A stretch of DNA of 64,000 nt, taken from NCBI RefSeq assembly GCF_004962245.1, contig NZ_SUHQ01000017.1, positions 62,001 to 126,000 of the forward strand, written 5' to 3'. The stretch is from Mesorhizobium sp. (GTDB lineage Bacteria > Pseudomonadota > Alphaproteobacteria > Rhizobiales > Rhizobiaceae). Positions within the stretch are counted from its first letter, which is position 1; every line of letters starts with the position of its first letter. This document shows positions 42,176 through 50,677 of the stretch, in pieces. A program made the translations under genes and the position numbers. The notes under the pieces are model-generated. The model saw only the letters and a program-made list of their open reading frames with translations, made no database searches and was not told the origin of the DNA.

Positions 42176-44606
42176 CGCTCCATTCTTGATGTCGATCGGG
42201 CTCGTTGCGCTGCACGGCTCAAAAGCCGTTGCTGAATCGATCCCCTCAGCAGCGGGCCCCCCAACAGCAGGCATCGATGCAGCGGCAACACCCGTCAGCG
42301 CCTCTCGTGATCTTCAACTGGAGGTGTTCATCAACGGCACATCGACCGATCTGATTGCAGCGTTCCGGCAGGATGCCGATGGAACCTTGGCAATCGAACC
42401 GGACCAGCTGCGCAATGTCGGCATCGAACCCGGCGAAGAAGCGACGCGGCCGGATGGGCTGATCGACATTGTCAAGCTTTCCCGCGTTTCCTTCGAATTC
42501 GACGAGACCGCCCAGACCATCCATTTCACCGTCGAATATGACGCGCGTTCGGCGCGCGTCATCGATGCCCATGAGCGGGCTCAGGACGACACTTCCGCCG
42601 CGGACCCTCAAAGCAGCCTCGGCGCGCTTGTGAACTACACGCTGTTCGCCAGCACCGGAGGTGACAGGATCGATGATATGTGGGCTTTCGACGGCGCATC
42701 GGGATGGTTCGAAGGTCGCGTATTCAGTTCGTTCGGCGTCCTGGCGAGCTCCTATATCGCCAGCAGCTCGCCGGACGAACTTTACGGCTCGACCCGCCTC
42801 GACACGACGTGGTCCTATTCGAACCCCAAATGGCTGACCACGTTTCGCGCCGGAGACGTCATTACGGGCGGGTTGAGCTGGACTCGGCCCACACGCCTGG
42901 GCGGGGTGCAGATCCAGCGCAACTTCGGCCTGAGGCCGGATCTCGTGACCATGCCTTTGCCCGAGATCTCCGGTTCCGCGGCCGTTCCGTCGACGGTCGA
43001 TATCTATGTCAACAATGCCCGTCGCCTGTCGGAGCAGGTTCCGACCGGCCCGTTCCAGATCACCAATCTGCCAGTGGTGACGGGAAGCGGAACGGCGCGT
43101 GTCGTGGTGCGCGACGCTCTCGGACGGGAGACGGTTTCCGAAACCCCCTTTTTCGCATCATCCGACCTATTGGCGTCGGGGTTCTGGGACTATTCGGCCG
43201 AAGCAGGCTTTGCCCGCCGATTCTATGGCGTCGAATCCGAAGACTATGACGGGCGCTTCATGGCCTCGGGCACGCTTCGCTACGGGTTAACCGACTGGCT
43301 GACCCTCGAAGGCCATGCCGAAGGCGGAGGCGGCCTTGTTAACGGCGGTGCGGGCGCGGTGTTCGGGCTCGGCCAATACGGGGTGGGATCATTCGCGGCT
43401 TCCGCGAGCAGCTATGGCGGGCAGACGGGATTTCAGGTGGCGGGCAGTGTCGAGTTTGAGCTTTGGGACCTGCATTTTTTTGCGCGAACGCAGCGCACGT
43501 TCGGAGACTACAACGACATTGCCGCGGTAACCGTCGATCCGCTCCCGCCGCTGTTGCCCGATCATGACTTCCACAGCGCCGCACCGCCGCGCGTGCTCGA
43601 TCAGCTGTCGGTCTCGGTGCCCCTGAAGTTCGATCCGGCGGCGCTCAATTTCAGCTACACGCAGATCAAGACGGTCGAGGGTGAGAGATCCCAGATCGTC
43701 GGGCTCTCCCTCAACCGCCCCTTCGGCAACGGCGCATCATTTTTTGCAACCGCCTTCACGGACCTCGAGGACGAGGACTCGTTCGGCGCGTTCGCCGGGG
43801 TCTCGATCCCGCTCGGCAAGGATATCTATGCTTCGGCGGGCGTTTCCTCCGATTCCGACGGGACGGCGGTGACGGCGGACCTGGTCAAGTCGGAAAACAC
43901 CGAGATCGGCAGCGTCGGCTGGCGGTTCCGCGACACGGAAGGCGCTTACACGGACCGTGCCGCATCCGCCAGCTATCGCGCACCTTTTGCCCGCTTCGAG
44001 GCCGGTGTTCAGCAGTACGAAGATCAATTTCGGGCAACGGCCCAGGCCGATGGTTCCGTCGTCTTCGCCGGCCGCGACGTTTTCTTTTCCAATCGCATCG
44101 ATGACGCTTTCACCGTGGTCGATGCTGGTGTTCCGGATATCGACGTCCAATATGAAAACCGGCCGGCCGGCCGCACCAACCGCAGGGGCAAGCTGCTGGT
44201 GCCGGACCTGCGCTCCTACGAGCCGAACCAGATCACCATCGACCCGACGAACCTGCCGATCGATGCAACGGTCGCTGGCACCCGCGAGGTCACCGTTCCG
44301 GCCGACCGCAGCGGCACCGTGGTCAAGTTCGATGTCGAGGCCGGTGCCCAAAACGCGCTTGTCACGCTCCGCGACGAGAGCGGTGAATTCCTGGAGACAG
44401 GTGCGGCGGGACAGGTGGAAGGGGGAGCCTCGGAAGGCTTCGTCGTGGGCTATGGAGGGCAGGCCTATATCACGGGGCTCGGTCCGCAAAACCGCATCGT
44501 GGTGGATCAGCCGACCCGCGGCCGCTGCGCAGCGGAATTTGACTTCGAACCGCGCAAGGGCGAGCAGGTGGCGATCCCCAATGCGGTCTGCCGTCCAATC
44601 GAATGA
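42147..44606 (+). CDS. outer-membrane usher of a chaperone-usher pilus
   Basis: The 819-residue usher has a signal peptide, a periplasmic N-domain (LQLEVFINGTSTDLIAAFRQ), the FimD-type beta-barrel with plug (YVNNARRLSEQVPTGPFQITNLPV is the plug-flanking signature), and C-terminal domains including YGGQAYITGL and the cysteine pair RGRCAAEF ... AVCRPI. It translocates and orders subunits through the outer membrane. The ATG at 42147, inside the chaperone gene, is chosen; ATG at 42189 is an alternative. Confidence 0.93.
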   Translation: MLPRALQAASAPFLMSIGLVALHGSKAVAESIPSAAGPPTAGIDAAATPVSASRDLQLEVFINGTSTDLIAAFRQDADGTLAIEPDQLRNVGIEPGEEATRPDGLIDIVKLSRVSFEFDETAQTIHFTVEYDARSARVIDAHERAQDDTSAADPQSSLGALVNYTLFASTGGDRIDDMWAFDGASGWFEGRVFSSFGVLASSYIASSSPDELYGSTRLDTTWSYSNPKWLTTFRAGDVITGGLSWTRPTRLGGVQIQRNFGLRPDLVTMPLPEISGSAAVPSTVDIYVNNARRLSEQVPTGPFQITNLPVVTGSGTARVVVRDALGRETVSETPFFASSDLLASGFWDYSAEAGFARRFYGVESEDYDGRFMASGTLRYGLTDWLTLEGHAEGGGGLVNGGAGAVFGLGQYGVGSFAASASSYGGQTGFQVAGSVEFELWDLHFFARTQRTFGDYNDIAAVTVDPLPPLLPDHDFHSAAPPRVLDQLSVSVPLKFDPAALNFSYTQIKTVEGERSQIVGLSLNRPFGNGASFFATAFTDLEDEDSFGAFAGVSIPLGKDIYASAGVSSDSDGTAVTADLVKSENTEIGSVGWRFRDTEGAYTDRAASASYRAPFARFEAGVQQYEDQFRATAQADGSVVFAGRDVFFSNRIDDAFTVVDAGVPDIDVQYENRPAGRTNRRGKLLVPDLRSYEPNQITIDPTNLPIDATVAGTREVTVPADRSGTVVKFDVEAGAQNALVTLRDESGEFLETGAAGQVEGGASEGFVVGYGGQAYITGLGPQNRIVVDQPTRGRCAAEFDFEPRKGEQVAIPNAVCRPIE

Positions 44607-44613
44607 GGAAGTC

Positions 44614-45561
44614 ATGCTCCGTCTGATCCTGCTGGCCTGCTTCCTGCTTGTGCCCGCCCAGGCGCAAGCCCAGAGCTGTTCCTCCAGCGTCTCCAATGTC
44701 AATTTCGGCAATGTCGATACCCTGTCGGGCGCTGCGGCCGATACGACGGCGACGGTCAACATCAGCTGCAACGGAGGACCGCTCGGCGCGAATTTCCACG
44801 TCTGCCTTAACCTCAACGCCGGAACGGGCGGCGCGACGTCGGGCACCCGCCACATGCGCAATGCCACCAGTGCCGCACTGAACTACAATCTCTACCAGGA
44901 AGCGGCGCGCATCACGAAGTGGGGCTCACGAGAGCAGCCTGCGCTCGGCAATCCGGTGGCCGTGAATCTGACCGCCTTGCCGCTCACCACTGCGATGGCG
45001 ACGCGGACGATCTATGCGCGCGTCTCCGGGAGCCAGCAAAGCGCGGCGGCTGGCCTCTACACATCGAGCTTCTCCGGGAGCCAAGTGAGCTTCAACTGGA
45101 CCACTTACCTATTTACCCCTCCCGCCTGCAGCTCAGTCACGCAAAACCCCGTCCGGCCCAGCTTCATGGCGCAGGCCAACGTCGTCAACAACTGCAACGT
45201 GACGGCGCAGAACATCAATTTCGGCAGCCACGGTGTGCTCGACGCCGCGGCCGATGCGGCCGGCGCCGTCGGCGTTACCTGTACCCCGGGCACGACCTAC
45301 AATGTCGGCTTGAACAACGGGCTAAGCGGCACCGGTCCGACGGCACGGCGCATGATGCTCGGCGGCCAAGCCGTGACCTATGGCCTCTACATGGATGCCG
45401 CGCGCAGTCAGCCCTGGGGTGGAACCATCGGGACCGACACCTTCGCAGGCACCGGCGCGGGCGCGACGCAGAACCTGCCCGTCTATGGCCGCGTGCCAGC
45501 GCAATCGACACCGTCCCCAGGTACCTATACTGACACTGTGGTGGTCACGGTCACCTATTGA
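44614..45561 (+). CDS. two-domain SCPU protein, likely pilus tip adhesin
   Basis: The 315-residue secreted protein has a signal peptide ending AQAQ, and two SCPU domains, about residues 20-165 and 185-315, each with a cysteine pair. Two-domain SCPU proteins act as tip adhesins (CsuE-like). Domain two is nearly a copy of the first gene's product (GTIGTDTFAGTGAGATQ, PVYGRVPAQSTP versus GTIGTDTVAGTGTGAEQ, PVYGQVPVQDTP). GAGGAAG precedes the ATG, seven bases after the usher stop. Last gene of the cluster. Confidence 0.9.
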   Translation: MLRLILLACFLLVPAQAQAQSCSSSVSNVNFGNVDTLSGAAADTTATVNISCNGGPLGANFHVCLNLNAGTGGATSGTRHMRNATSAALNYNLYQEAARITKWGSREQPALGNPVAVNLTALPLTTAMATRTIYARVSGSQQSAAAGLYTSSFSGSQVSFNWTTYLFTPPACSSVTQNPVRPSFMAQANVVNNCNVTAQNINFGSHGVLDAAADAAGAVGVTCTPGTTYNVGLNNGLSGTGPTARRMMLGGQAVTYGLYMDAARSQPWGGTIGTDTFAGTGAGATQNLPVYGRVPAQSTPSPGTYTDTVVVTVTY

Positions 45562-46020
45562 CTCAAACGCCCGACGTCGTCGGTCGAGGCTTGTCACAGC
45601 CCAGCGCCCGCGTCTGCAGGGGCTGTCACATCGAAAGCCGAGTCCAGATCCCGGTTCCACAACCTCTGTGTCTCGGCATAGACGAATTCGTTGTTGCCGC
45701 ATCGCCCGCAACTCATTTTGCTCCCCGGCAACTCTGCTTCAACATCCCCAAAGATTTACCGCAGGCCACTCGGCTGATACCAACACTTTACGTGCAGAGA
45801 CGCAGCGGACGAGTACGAACTGGCCAAACTCATGGGCTTTGCGAAGCTTCCATTCGCCGCCGCGCTTACGTCTTCCGCCTGATTTCAAATTCGCTTTTTG
45901 TTCCTGTTTTGGTCACCCATTGGGGCGCGAGTATTAGGGAAGCGATGAATACACGCGCTCTCTTAAGCTATAGGCGCGAACCCCGCGAGCCAAAGCATAA
46001 GACCCGCAATTCGCGGCTCT
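45562..46020. other. 459 bp intergenic, with a weak terminator-like structure
   Basis: No family-like coding frame is seen. At the right end, CCAAAGCATAA (45990-46000) and TTATGCTTGGG (46021-46031) form a near-perfect inverted repeat enclosing a small CCGC...GCGG hairpin. It reaches into the 3' end of the next gene. This could terminate transcription from the pilus cluster or the convergent gene. Confidence 0.4.
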
Positions 46021-46428
46021 TTATGCTTGGGCCTCCACGGCCTCCAGGCCGAGTTCGACGGGATCGGGGACCGTCGCTGCGAAAACGTCGAGATAGTTCC
46101 GCCGTTTCGTAGGCGACACTTGGCCGAGCTTTTCGACTTTCTGAGAAACCGTCTCCTTGAGGCGTTCAGCGCTAGGTTTCAAGCTTTCTTCAGCAACCTT
46201 AATCCGCGCGTCGACAGCCGCTAAATCCGGTGTCGCCTCCGCTTCGTTTCCAGATCCGCCATTCGACGCCGCTTTAGCGCGTGTCGGTTTCGGCAGGCTG
46301 GCTTTGCGTTTCACAATGCGAGCTGCGGCCCGCTTTGTTGCCGGCTCCGCTTTCGCGGTCGCAGCGATAGTTGGCATCGCCTCAGCGCTGTTAACTGGTG
46401 ATGACGTTCTCTTTTCGGAATCAGCCAT
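46021..46428 (-). CDS. Ala/Lys-rich hypothetical protein, possibly the tail of a TraG-like protein
   Basis: The 135-residue product is Ala/Lys/Pro-rich in its first half (KRAAARIVKRKASLPKPTRAK) and helical in its second (RIKVAEESLKPSAERLKETVSQKVEKLG), ending YLDVFAATVPDPVELGLEAVEAQA. No family is recognised. It begins where the coupling-protein fragment upstream loses its match, and the +2 frame there reads straight into it. It may therefore be that protein's C-terminal tail, separated by a frameshift, and not an independent gene. Confidence 0.45.
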   Translation of the reverse strand: MADSEKRTSSPVNSAEAMPTIAATAKAEPATKRAAARIVKRKASLPKPTRAKAASNGGSGNEAEATPDLAAVDARIKVAEESLKPSAERLKETVSQKVEKLGQVSPTKRRNYLDVFAATVPDPVELGLEAVEAQA

Positions 46429-46430
46429 GT

Positions 46431-46820
46431 CAGCATCCCGGTAGTCGGGGCACCGGCATCTTCGGCGGGCTGGCCGGCTTGGGCGTAATAGTCGGTCAAA
46501 GCCGGTACGGGTTGAATCGGAAGATATTCGATCGGCGGTACATCCGGCATGTGCGCCTGAGAAAATGCTTCCGCGGACTTGAATGGCTGCGTCTCGAAAA
46601 AGCGCAGCTTGTCGCCGAAGATCGGGCGCTGGCCTTCAACAAGCAGTACCATCTTTGTTTCCGACATCTGCCGGATTTCCTGCGGCATCATCAGGTCACG
46701 TTCGCGAATCTGTTCGACCTTCGTGCGCCTCGGCAGACCAAGCAGTTCAATTGTGCGCGATTCCGACTGGTAGCGGATGGTCCGCTTGCCGAGCGCACGG
46801 GAAGCATAGTCGGCGGTCAT
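46431..46820 (-). pseudogene. TraG/VirD4-type conjugative coupling protein, C-terminal fragment
   Basis: The frame reads YASRALGKRTIRYQSES, then DLMMPQEIRQMSETKMVLLVEGQRPI and GDKLRFFETQPFK. This is the C-terminal region of T4SS coupling ATPases (the LMxPxEV ... VLLxEGxxPI ... K-R-Y/F pattern). The Walker motifs and N-terminal two-thirds are missing. The left breakpoint abuts another gene fragment in opposite orientation. It indicates a former conjugative element. Confidence 0.7.
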
Positions 46821-46832
46821 TCGGAAAGTGGC

Positions 46833-46980
46833 ATGTACGAACGGTTCGTGGAGCGTCGGGCGGAGGAAGCCCTGTCAGACACTCCGGCGGTCCTCATCGT
46901 GGGACCGCGCCGGGCTGGCAAGGGGGAAGCGGGCCGGACCGATATCGCGCTTGACGATCGGACGGTCCTCCAGGCAGCGC
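46833..46980 (+). pseudogene. DUF4143-type AAA ATPase, N-terminal fragment
   Basis: Starting at ATG 46833, the frame reads MYERFVERRAEEALSDTPAV then LIVGPRRAGK (Walker A, with the following Thr lost) and, after a gap relative to intact relatives, ALDDRTVLQAA. This is the beginning of an AAA_14/DUF4143 ATPase. The match then ends and the frame runs into the next gene's 3' side. It is a small remnant. Confidence 0.6.
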
Positions 46981-47031
46981 AGTTGCCTTGGCCCTCGCGC
47001 CACCACCAGCCTCGCATCGATTGCCGCTCGA

Positions 47032-47874
47032 TCATCGACTCAGCACGGCCATGAAGGTCTTTACTCGGGCGGGGTCGACCTTGTTCCACCAGACGCCGTC
47101 ATGCTTCAGCGCGCTGGCGATGATGATGCCATCGACTATGCCAAGAATATCGTTGGCATTGTCGGGCGTCACGCCGCTGCCCACCAGCGTCGGTAGGCCG
47201 GCGGCCTCCTTGATCATGCGGATGTAGCTGAGATCCGCAGCGTGCCCGGTGCGCTGACCCGTCGCGATGATGGCATCGGCGTCGAAGAAGACCAGATCCT
47301 TGACCAGTTCCTCCACCGGGCGGTCGCCGACGATCGCATGCGCGCCATGCTTGACATGAGCATCGGCGAAAACTCGGATGCCGTTGGCGCGCAACCTGGC
47401 GCGGTAGCGCGCTGCGCGACCCGATTCCCCCTCGACAAAACCCTCGTTGGCGACATAGGCATTCGCCCATTGATTGACGCGGATGAAGCCCGCGCCAGCG
47501 GCACTTGCGATCGCTAGGGCAGGGATGGCGGCGTTAGCGAGCACATTGATGCCGATTGGCTTGCCAAGTTCGCGGCGAATACGGTCGGAGACGACCGCCA
47601 TATAGGCCGCTGTCTCCGGTCCGATATCGTCAGGTTTGGCGAAGGGAATGTCGCCATGATTTTCTATGATCACGCCGTCGCATCCGCCATCGAGATAGGA
47701 TCTCGCATCATCGAACCCCCGCTGATAGATCGCCTCGACAGCCTCGCCGTCGTATCGCGGCGCGCCAGGAAGCGGCGCAAGGTGAACGACGCCGATCACC
47801 ACCTTGGTGCGCCCGAAAAGCTGAAAGAGCGCGTCGCTGCCTGATTGGCCGATCGGACGTGAGGGCTGGGTCAT
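47032..47874 (-). CDS. BtpA/SgcQ family protein
   Basis: The 280-residue TIM-barrel-like protein belongs to the BtpA/SgcQ family: VVIGVVHLAPLPGAPRY near the start, GCDGVIIENHGDIPF, IRVNQWANAYVANEGFVEG, and PTLVGSGVTPDNANDIL in the phosphate-binding C-terminal part. Cyanobacterial BtpA is linked to photosystem I, but SgcQ-type members sit in sugar gene clusters and probably act on a phosphorylated sugar; the reaction is not established. The start overlaps the kinase stop by four bases. Last gene of the operon. Confidence 0.9.
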   Translation of the reverse strand: MTQPSRPIGQSGSDALFQLFGRTKVVIGVVHLAPLPGAPRYDGEAVEAIYQRGFDDARSYLDGGCDGVIIENHGDIPFAKPDDIGPETAAYMAVVSDRIRRELGKPIGINVLANAAIPALAIASAAGAGFIRVNQWANAYVANEGFVEGESGRAARYRARLRANGIRVFADAHVKHGAHAIVGDRPVEELVKDLVFFDADAIIATGQRTGHAADLSYIRMIKEAAGLPTLVGSGVTPDNANDILGIVDGIIIASALKHDGVWWNKVDPARVKTFMAVLSR

Positions 47875-48779
47875 GAGAACTCCGTTTGACCGACGAGCGC
47901 CGCCATTTCAGACGCTGAAGGACAGGATATCAGTGTGCCCGGCCGTGTCACCGCAATTGCCGCGGCCGCGAGCGCGAATTTCAGCGCTGAGGTAACTGAC
48001 ATTCCCCTGGCGAACCCGCCGGCCAGACAGCCGCAAAAAACATCGCCGGCGCCGCTGGTGTCGAGCGCCTCGACGCGTGGCGCGGGCAAACGAAGCGATC
48101 CTCCCTGGTCCGTGCCAAGCACGAGACAACCTTCGGCGCCGAGCGTGACCACCACCGTCCCGGCGCCTTTGGCCGCTAGCGCGCCGGCCGCGGTTGCCAT
48201 ATCACCCTGGCCGGTCAGTGCTTTTGCCTCGGACTGATTCACCACAAGCAGAGTAGCCAGACCGAAGTCAGGCGGGGCCGCCGCATCGACAGGGCTGGCG
48301 TTCAGAACGGTTTGCGCGCCACGTTCGCGTGCGGCCCGCAGGCAGGAGTTTGTCGCGTCACCTCGCAGGTTCCCTTGGCAGACGAGGATGTCGCCAAACG
48401 CGATCCGGCGAGCAAGTGCGGTCTGCGCAATCGGATCGAATGCTTCGCTGCAGGCGACGGCGCTGACGATGAAATTCTCGCCACCAGCTTGGGTGACGAT
48501 GGTCGAGCGGTCGCTCGGCAGGTCGAACGCGATCGCCTGGAAACTGGACAGTTCCCTGTCGAGACAGCCTCGGATCCAAGTCCCCGCGACGTCCTTGCCA
48601 AGCGCCGTCCAAAGCGTCACCGCCGCGCCCGTCCGTGCGGCCGCGACTGCCTGGTTTGCGCCCTTGCCTCCAAGGCCGTCAGCACAGGCAACGGCGTTCA
48701 AAGTCTCGCCGGCAGAAGGAAAGCGGCGGAGCCGAAATGTCGTGTCGACACAGGCATTGCCGACCACGTGGACGTGCAT
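47871..48779 (-). CDS. PfkB-family carbohydrate kinase (ribokinase-like)
   Basis: The 302-residue product has PfkB signatures: GGKGANQAVAAARTG (signature 1) and ALDTSGAGDVFCGCLAGG (signature 2) with the catalytic Asp in GAGD, and an N-terminal VVGNACVDTTFRL. It phosphorylates a sugar or sugar-like substrate with ATP. It lies in the operon between the amidotransferase-like gene and BtpA/SgcQ, so it probably makes the phosphorylated intermediate that BtpA/SgcQ uses. Substrate unknown. Confidence 0.93.
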   Translation of the reverse strand: MHVHVVGNACVDTTFRLRRFPSAGETLNAVACADGLGGKGANQAVAAARTGAAVTLWTALGKDVAGTWIRGCLDRELSSFQAIAFDLPSDRSTIVTQAGGENFIVSAVACSEAFDPIAQTALARRIAFGDILVCQGNLRGDATNSCLRAARERGAQTVLNASPVDAAAPPDFGLATLLVVNQSEAKALTGQGDMATAAGALAAKGAGTVVVTLGAEGCLVLGTDQGGSLRLPAPRVEALDTSGAGDVFCGCLAGGFARGMSVTSALKFALAAAAIAVTRPGTLISCPSASEMAALVGQTEFS

Positions 48780-48782
48780 CGC

Positions 48783-49553
48783 TCAGTTCTCACCGGTCGC
48801 CCAGCCAAGCATCTGTTCGAAAAGGGTTTTATAACCTTTCCAGGCGATGAATTCCGGTGGCAACCAATGCGGCCCGACATCGGATGTCCAGGCTACGGTG
48901 CGGCCCTTGCCATAGTGGCCGGTGACGAGCAGCGGCAGCGATCCATAGTCCGACGACACGGTCGCCAGAACTTCTGCACCGTCCTTCAGCGTCACCTCGT
49001 TGAAACCGAGGAGGATTGGCCAATCCGAACCGAGACCCTTCAAGATGGGATGGTTCGAGGAACCATCCAGGACAGGCGCAAAGCCTTCCGGCACCTCGAC
49101 ACGGTCGTCGAACGCGAGGCAGTTGACCGGCAGCACCTCCTCGACCGGCGTCTTGCGGTAGCGCGCGCCGCCATTGATGCCTTGGAAGCTATAGTAGCCG
49201 CCGAACATCAAAAGCCCGCCGCCAGCGCGCACATAGTCGCGCAGCAGACGCAGGCGGTTCGGCGTCGGCTTCGAGTGGACCCAGGTGTCGGGATGCAGGA
49301 GCAGCGTGTTCGCGCCGATGTCGGAGAGCACCACCGCGTCATATGCCGAGAGCGCCTCCAGAGTTTGCGGAAAGCTGCGCTGTGCCTCATGCGCCGGCAT
49401 GAAGGTCACGTCGAAGTCGGTCGCCTTCAGCGCCGTCAGCAATTCGTCCGCGCCGGTGTGGTAGGTGACCGTCGCAAACTGGTCGAAGCCCTTGATATGG
49501 GTCGCGGTCGAAACCCAGGATTCACCGGCAAGCAGGATCTTTTTCTTGAACAT
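48783..49553 (-). CDS. glutamine amidotransferase-like protein (STM3548/PF07090 type)
   Basis: The 256-residue product has the class I amidotransferase-like fold of the STM3548 group: KKILLAGESWV, a VVLSDIGANTLLL strand, GGGLLMFGGYYSFQGINGGARY, and LVTGHYGKGRTVAWTSDVGPHW. The usual nucleophile-elbow cysteine is not present in GGYYSF, so amidotransferase activity is doubtful; a carbohydrate-binding or ThuA-like role is possible. It lies downstream of the phosphotriesterase-like gene. Confidence 0.85.
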   Translation of the reverse strand: MFKKKILLAGESWVSTATHIKGFDQFATVTYHTGADELLTALKATDFDVTFMPAHEAQRSFPQTLEALSAYDAVVLSDIGANTLLLHPDTWVHSKPTPNRLRLLRDYVRAGGGLLMFGGYYSFQGINGGARYRKTPVEEVLPVNCLAFDDRVEVPEGFAPVLDGSSNHPILKGLGSDWPILLGFNEVTLKDGAEVLATVSSDYGSLPLLVTGHYGKGRTVAWTSDVGPHWLPPEFIAWKGYKTLFEQMLGWATGEN

Positions 49554-49581
49554 TTGAACTCCGTCGTAGGTCTCTGGCCGC

Positions 49582-50673
49582 TTAGGTCTGCCGCGCGAAC
49601 ACGGCTTTCGGGTTGGCGATCAGCATGCGGTCGATGGCTGGCTGCTCGACGCCATGCCGTTTCAGGCGCGGTATGAAATGCTTCAGGATGTAGCCGTAGC
49701 CGAAGCCGCCGTAGCGGGTCAGCATGATCTTGAGGAACACGTCCTGCGATAGCAGCAGGCGGTCGCCGAACCCGGCCTCGACAAGTGCCGCGATCGCTCG
49801 GGCATTCTCTTCATCGGAAGGCGATTGCGCATCCTGATCCGCATAATAGTAATCCATGCCGATCATGTCGTATTCGAGGAACGCGCCGCGCCGAGCCAGG
49901 CTTGTCTGGTAGTCGAAATCGCCGTGGCTGGGGTTCATATGGCATAGCACCGTGTGGCGAAGATCGCCGCCCTCGGCCTCCACGATATCGAGCACCTCAT
50001 GCGCCAGCCGCTCCCAGCCGGGCAGATGGATCGACAGCGGCACGCCGGTGAGGCGCGAGGCCCGCGCCGAGGCTCGCAGCGACTTTCGTTCCTCGGCGGT
50101 GAAGTCCTTGCCGACGCCGACCTCGCCGATCAGCCCGGCCATGATCGGCGGCTGCGTCTCGCCGCCGCCGACGTCGTTGACGATGAACGCGGTCACTGCG
50201 TCGACATCCATGGCTTTCAGCCATTCGGGATGGGTGGGCTCGAGATAGAAGCCGGTGCCCATGACGATCTTCAGCCCCGACATGCGGCTGATGCGGGCTA
50301 GCTTTTCGGGCTCGCGGCCGATGCCGATATTGGTGGCGTCGACGACGGTGTGGCCGCCCAGAGCCCGATACCGTTGCAGCTCCGACAGCGCCAGGTCACT
50401 GTCGTCGAGCGAGACATTGTCGCGGTTGACATAGGGGTTCATGCGCAATTCGCCGATGATCTCGATATTCACCGGCTGCTCGGCGAGCGCCATGTCGTCG
50501 GGATGACAGGGACATTTCCAGGTGCGCGCGCCGTCAAGCAGGATGTGCTCGTGCATCAGCGTAATGCCCATATCGTCGACCGGAACCGGGCCGAGCACGG
50601 TCATCACATCGCCGGTTTCGATCCCGATCGCCAGTCGCTGCCTGGGAACTGCGTCATCGAAAAGATCGCTCAT
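49582..50673 (-). CDS. phosphotriesterase-family metal hydrolase
   Basis: The 363-residue product is an amidohydrolase-superfamily PTE homologue. Its metal ligands are H41 and H43 (LMHEHILLD), E184 (LIGEVGVG) bridging in place of the carbamylated lysine of true PTE, H216 (LSIHLPG), H245 (VLCHMNPSH) and D311 (LLSQDVF). A Glu bridge is typical of Php-type members, and most such relatives act as lactonases. Placed between a sugar permease and a sugar kinase, a sugar lactonase role is plausible but inferred. The start is 4 nt after the permease stop. Confidence 0.92.
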   Translation of the reverse strand: MSDLFDDAVPRQRLAIGIETGDVMTVLGPVPVDDMGITLMHEHILLDGARTWKCPCHPDDMALAEQPVNIEIIGELRMNPYVNRDNVSLDDSDLALSELQRYRALGGHTVVDATNIGIGREPEKLARISRMSGLKIVMGTGFYLEPTHPEWLKAMDVDAVTAFIVNDVGGGETQPPIMAGLIGEVGVGKDFTAEERKSLRASARASRLTGVPLSIHLPGWERLAHEVLDIVEAEGGDLRHTVLCHMNPSHGDFDYQTSLARRGAFLEYDMIGMDYYYADQDAQSPSDEENARAIAALVEAGFGDRLLLSQDVFLKIMLTRYGGFGYGYILKHFIPRLKRHGVEQPAIDRMLIANPKAVFARQT

Positions 50674-50677
50674 CGGC

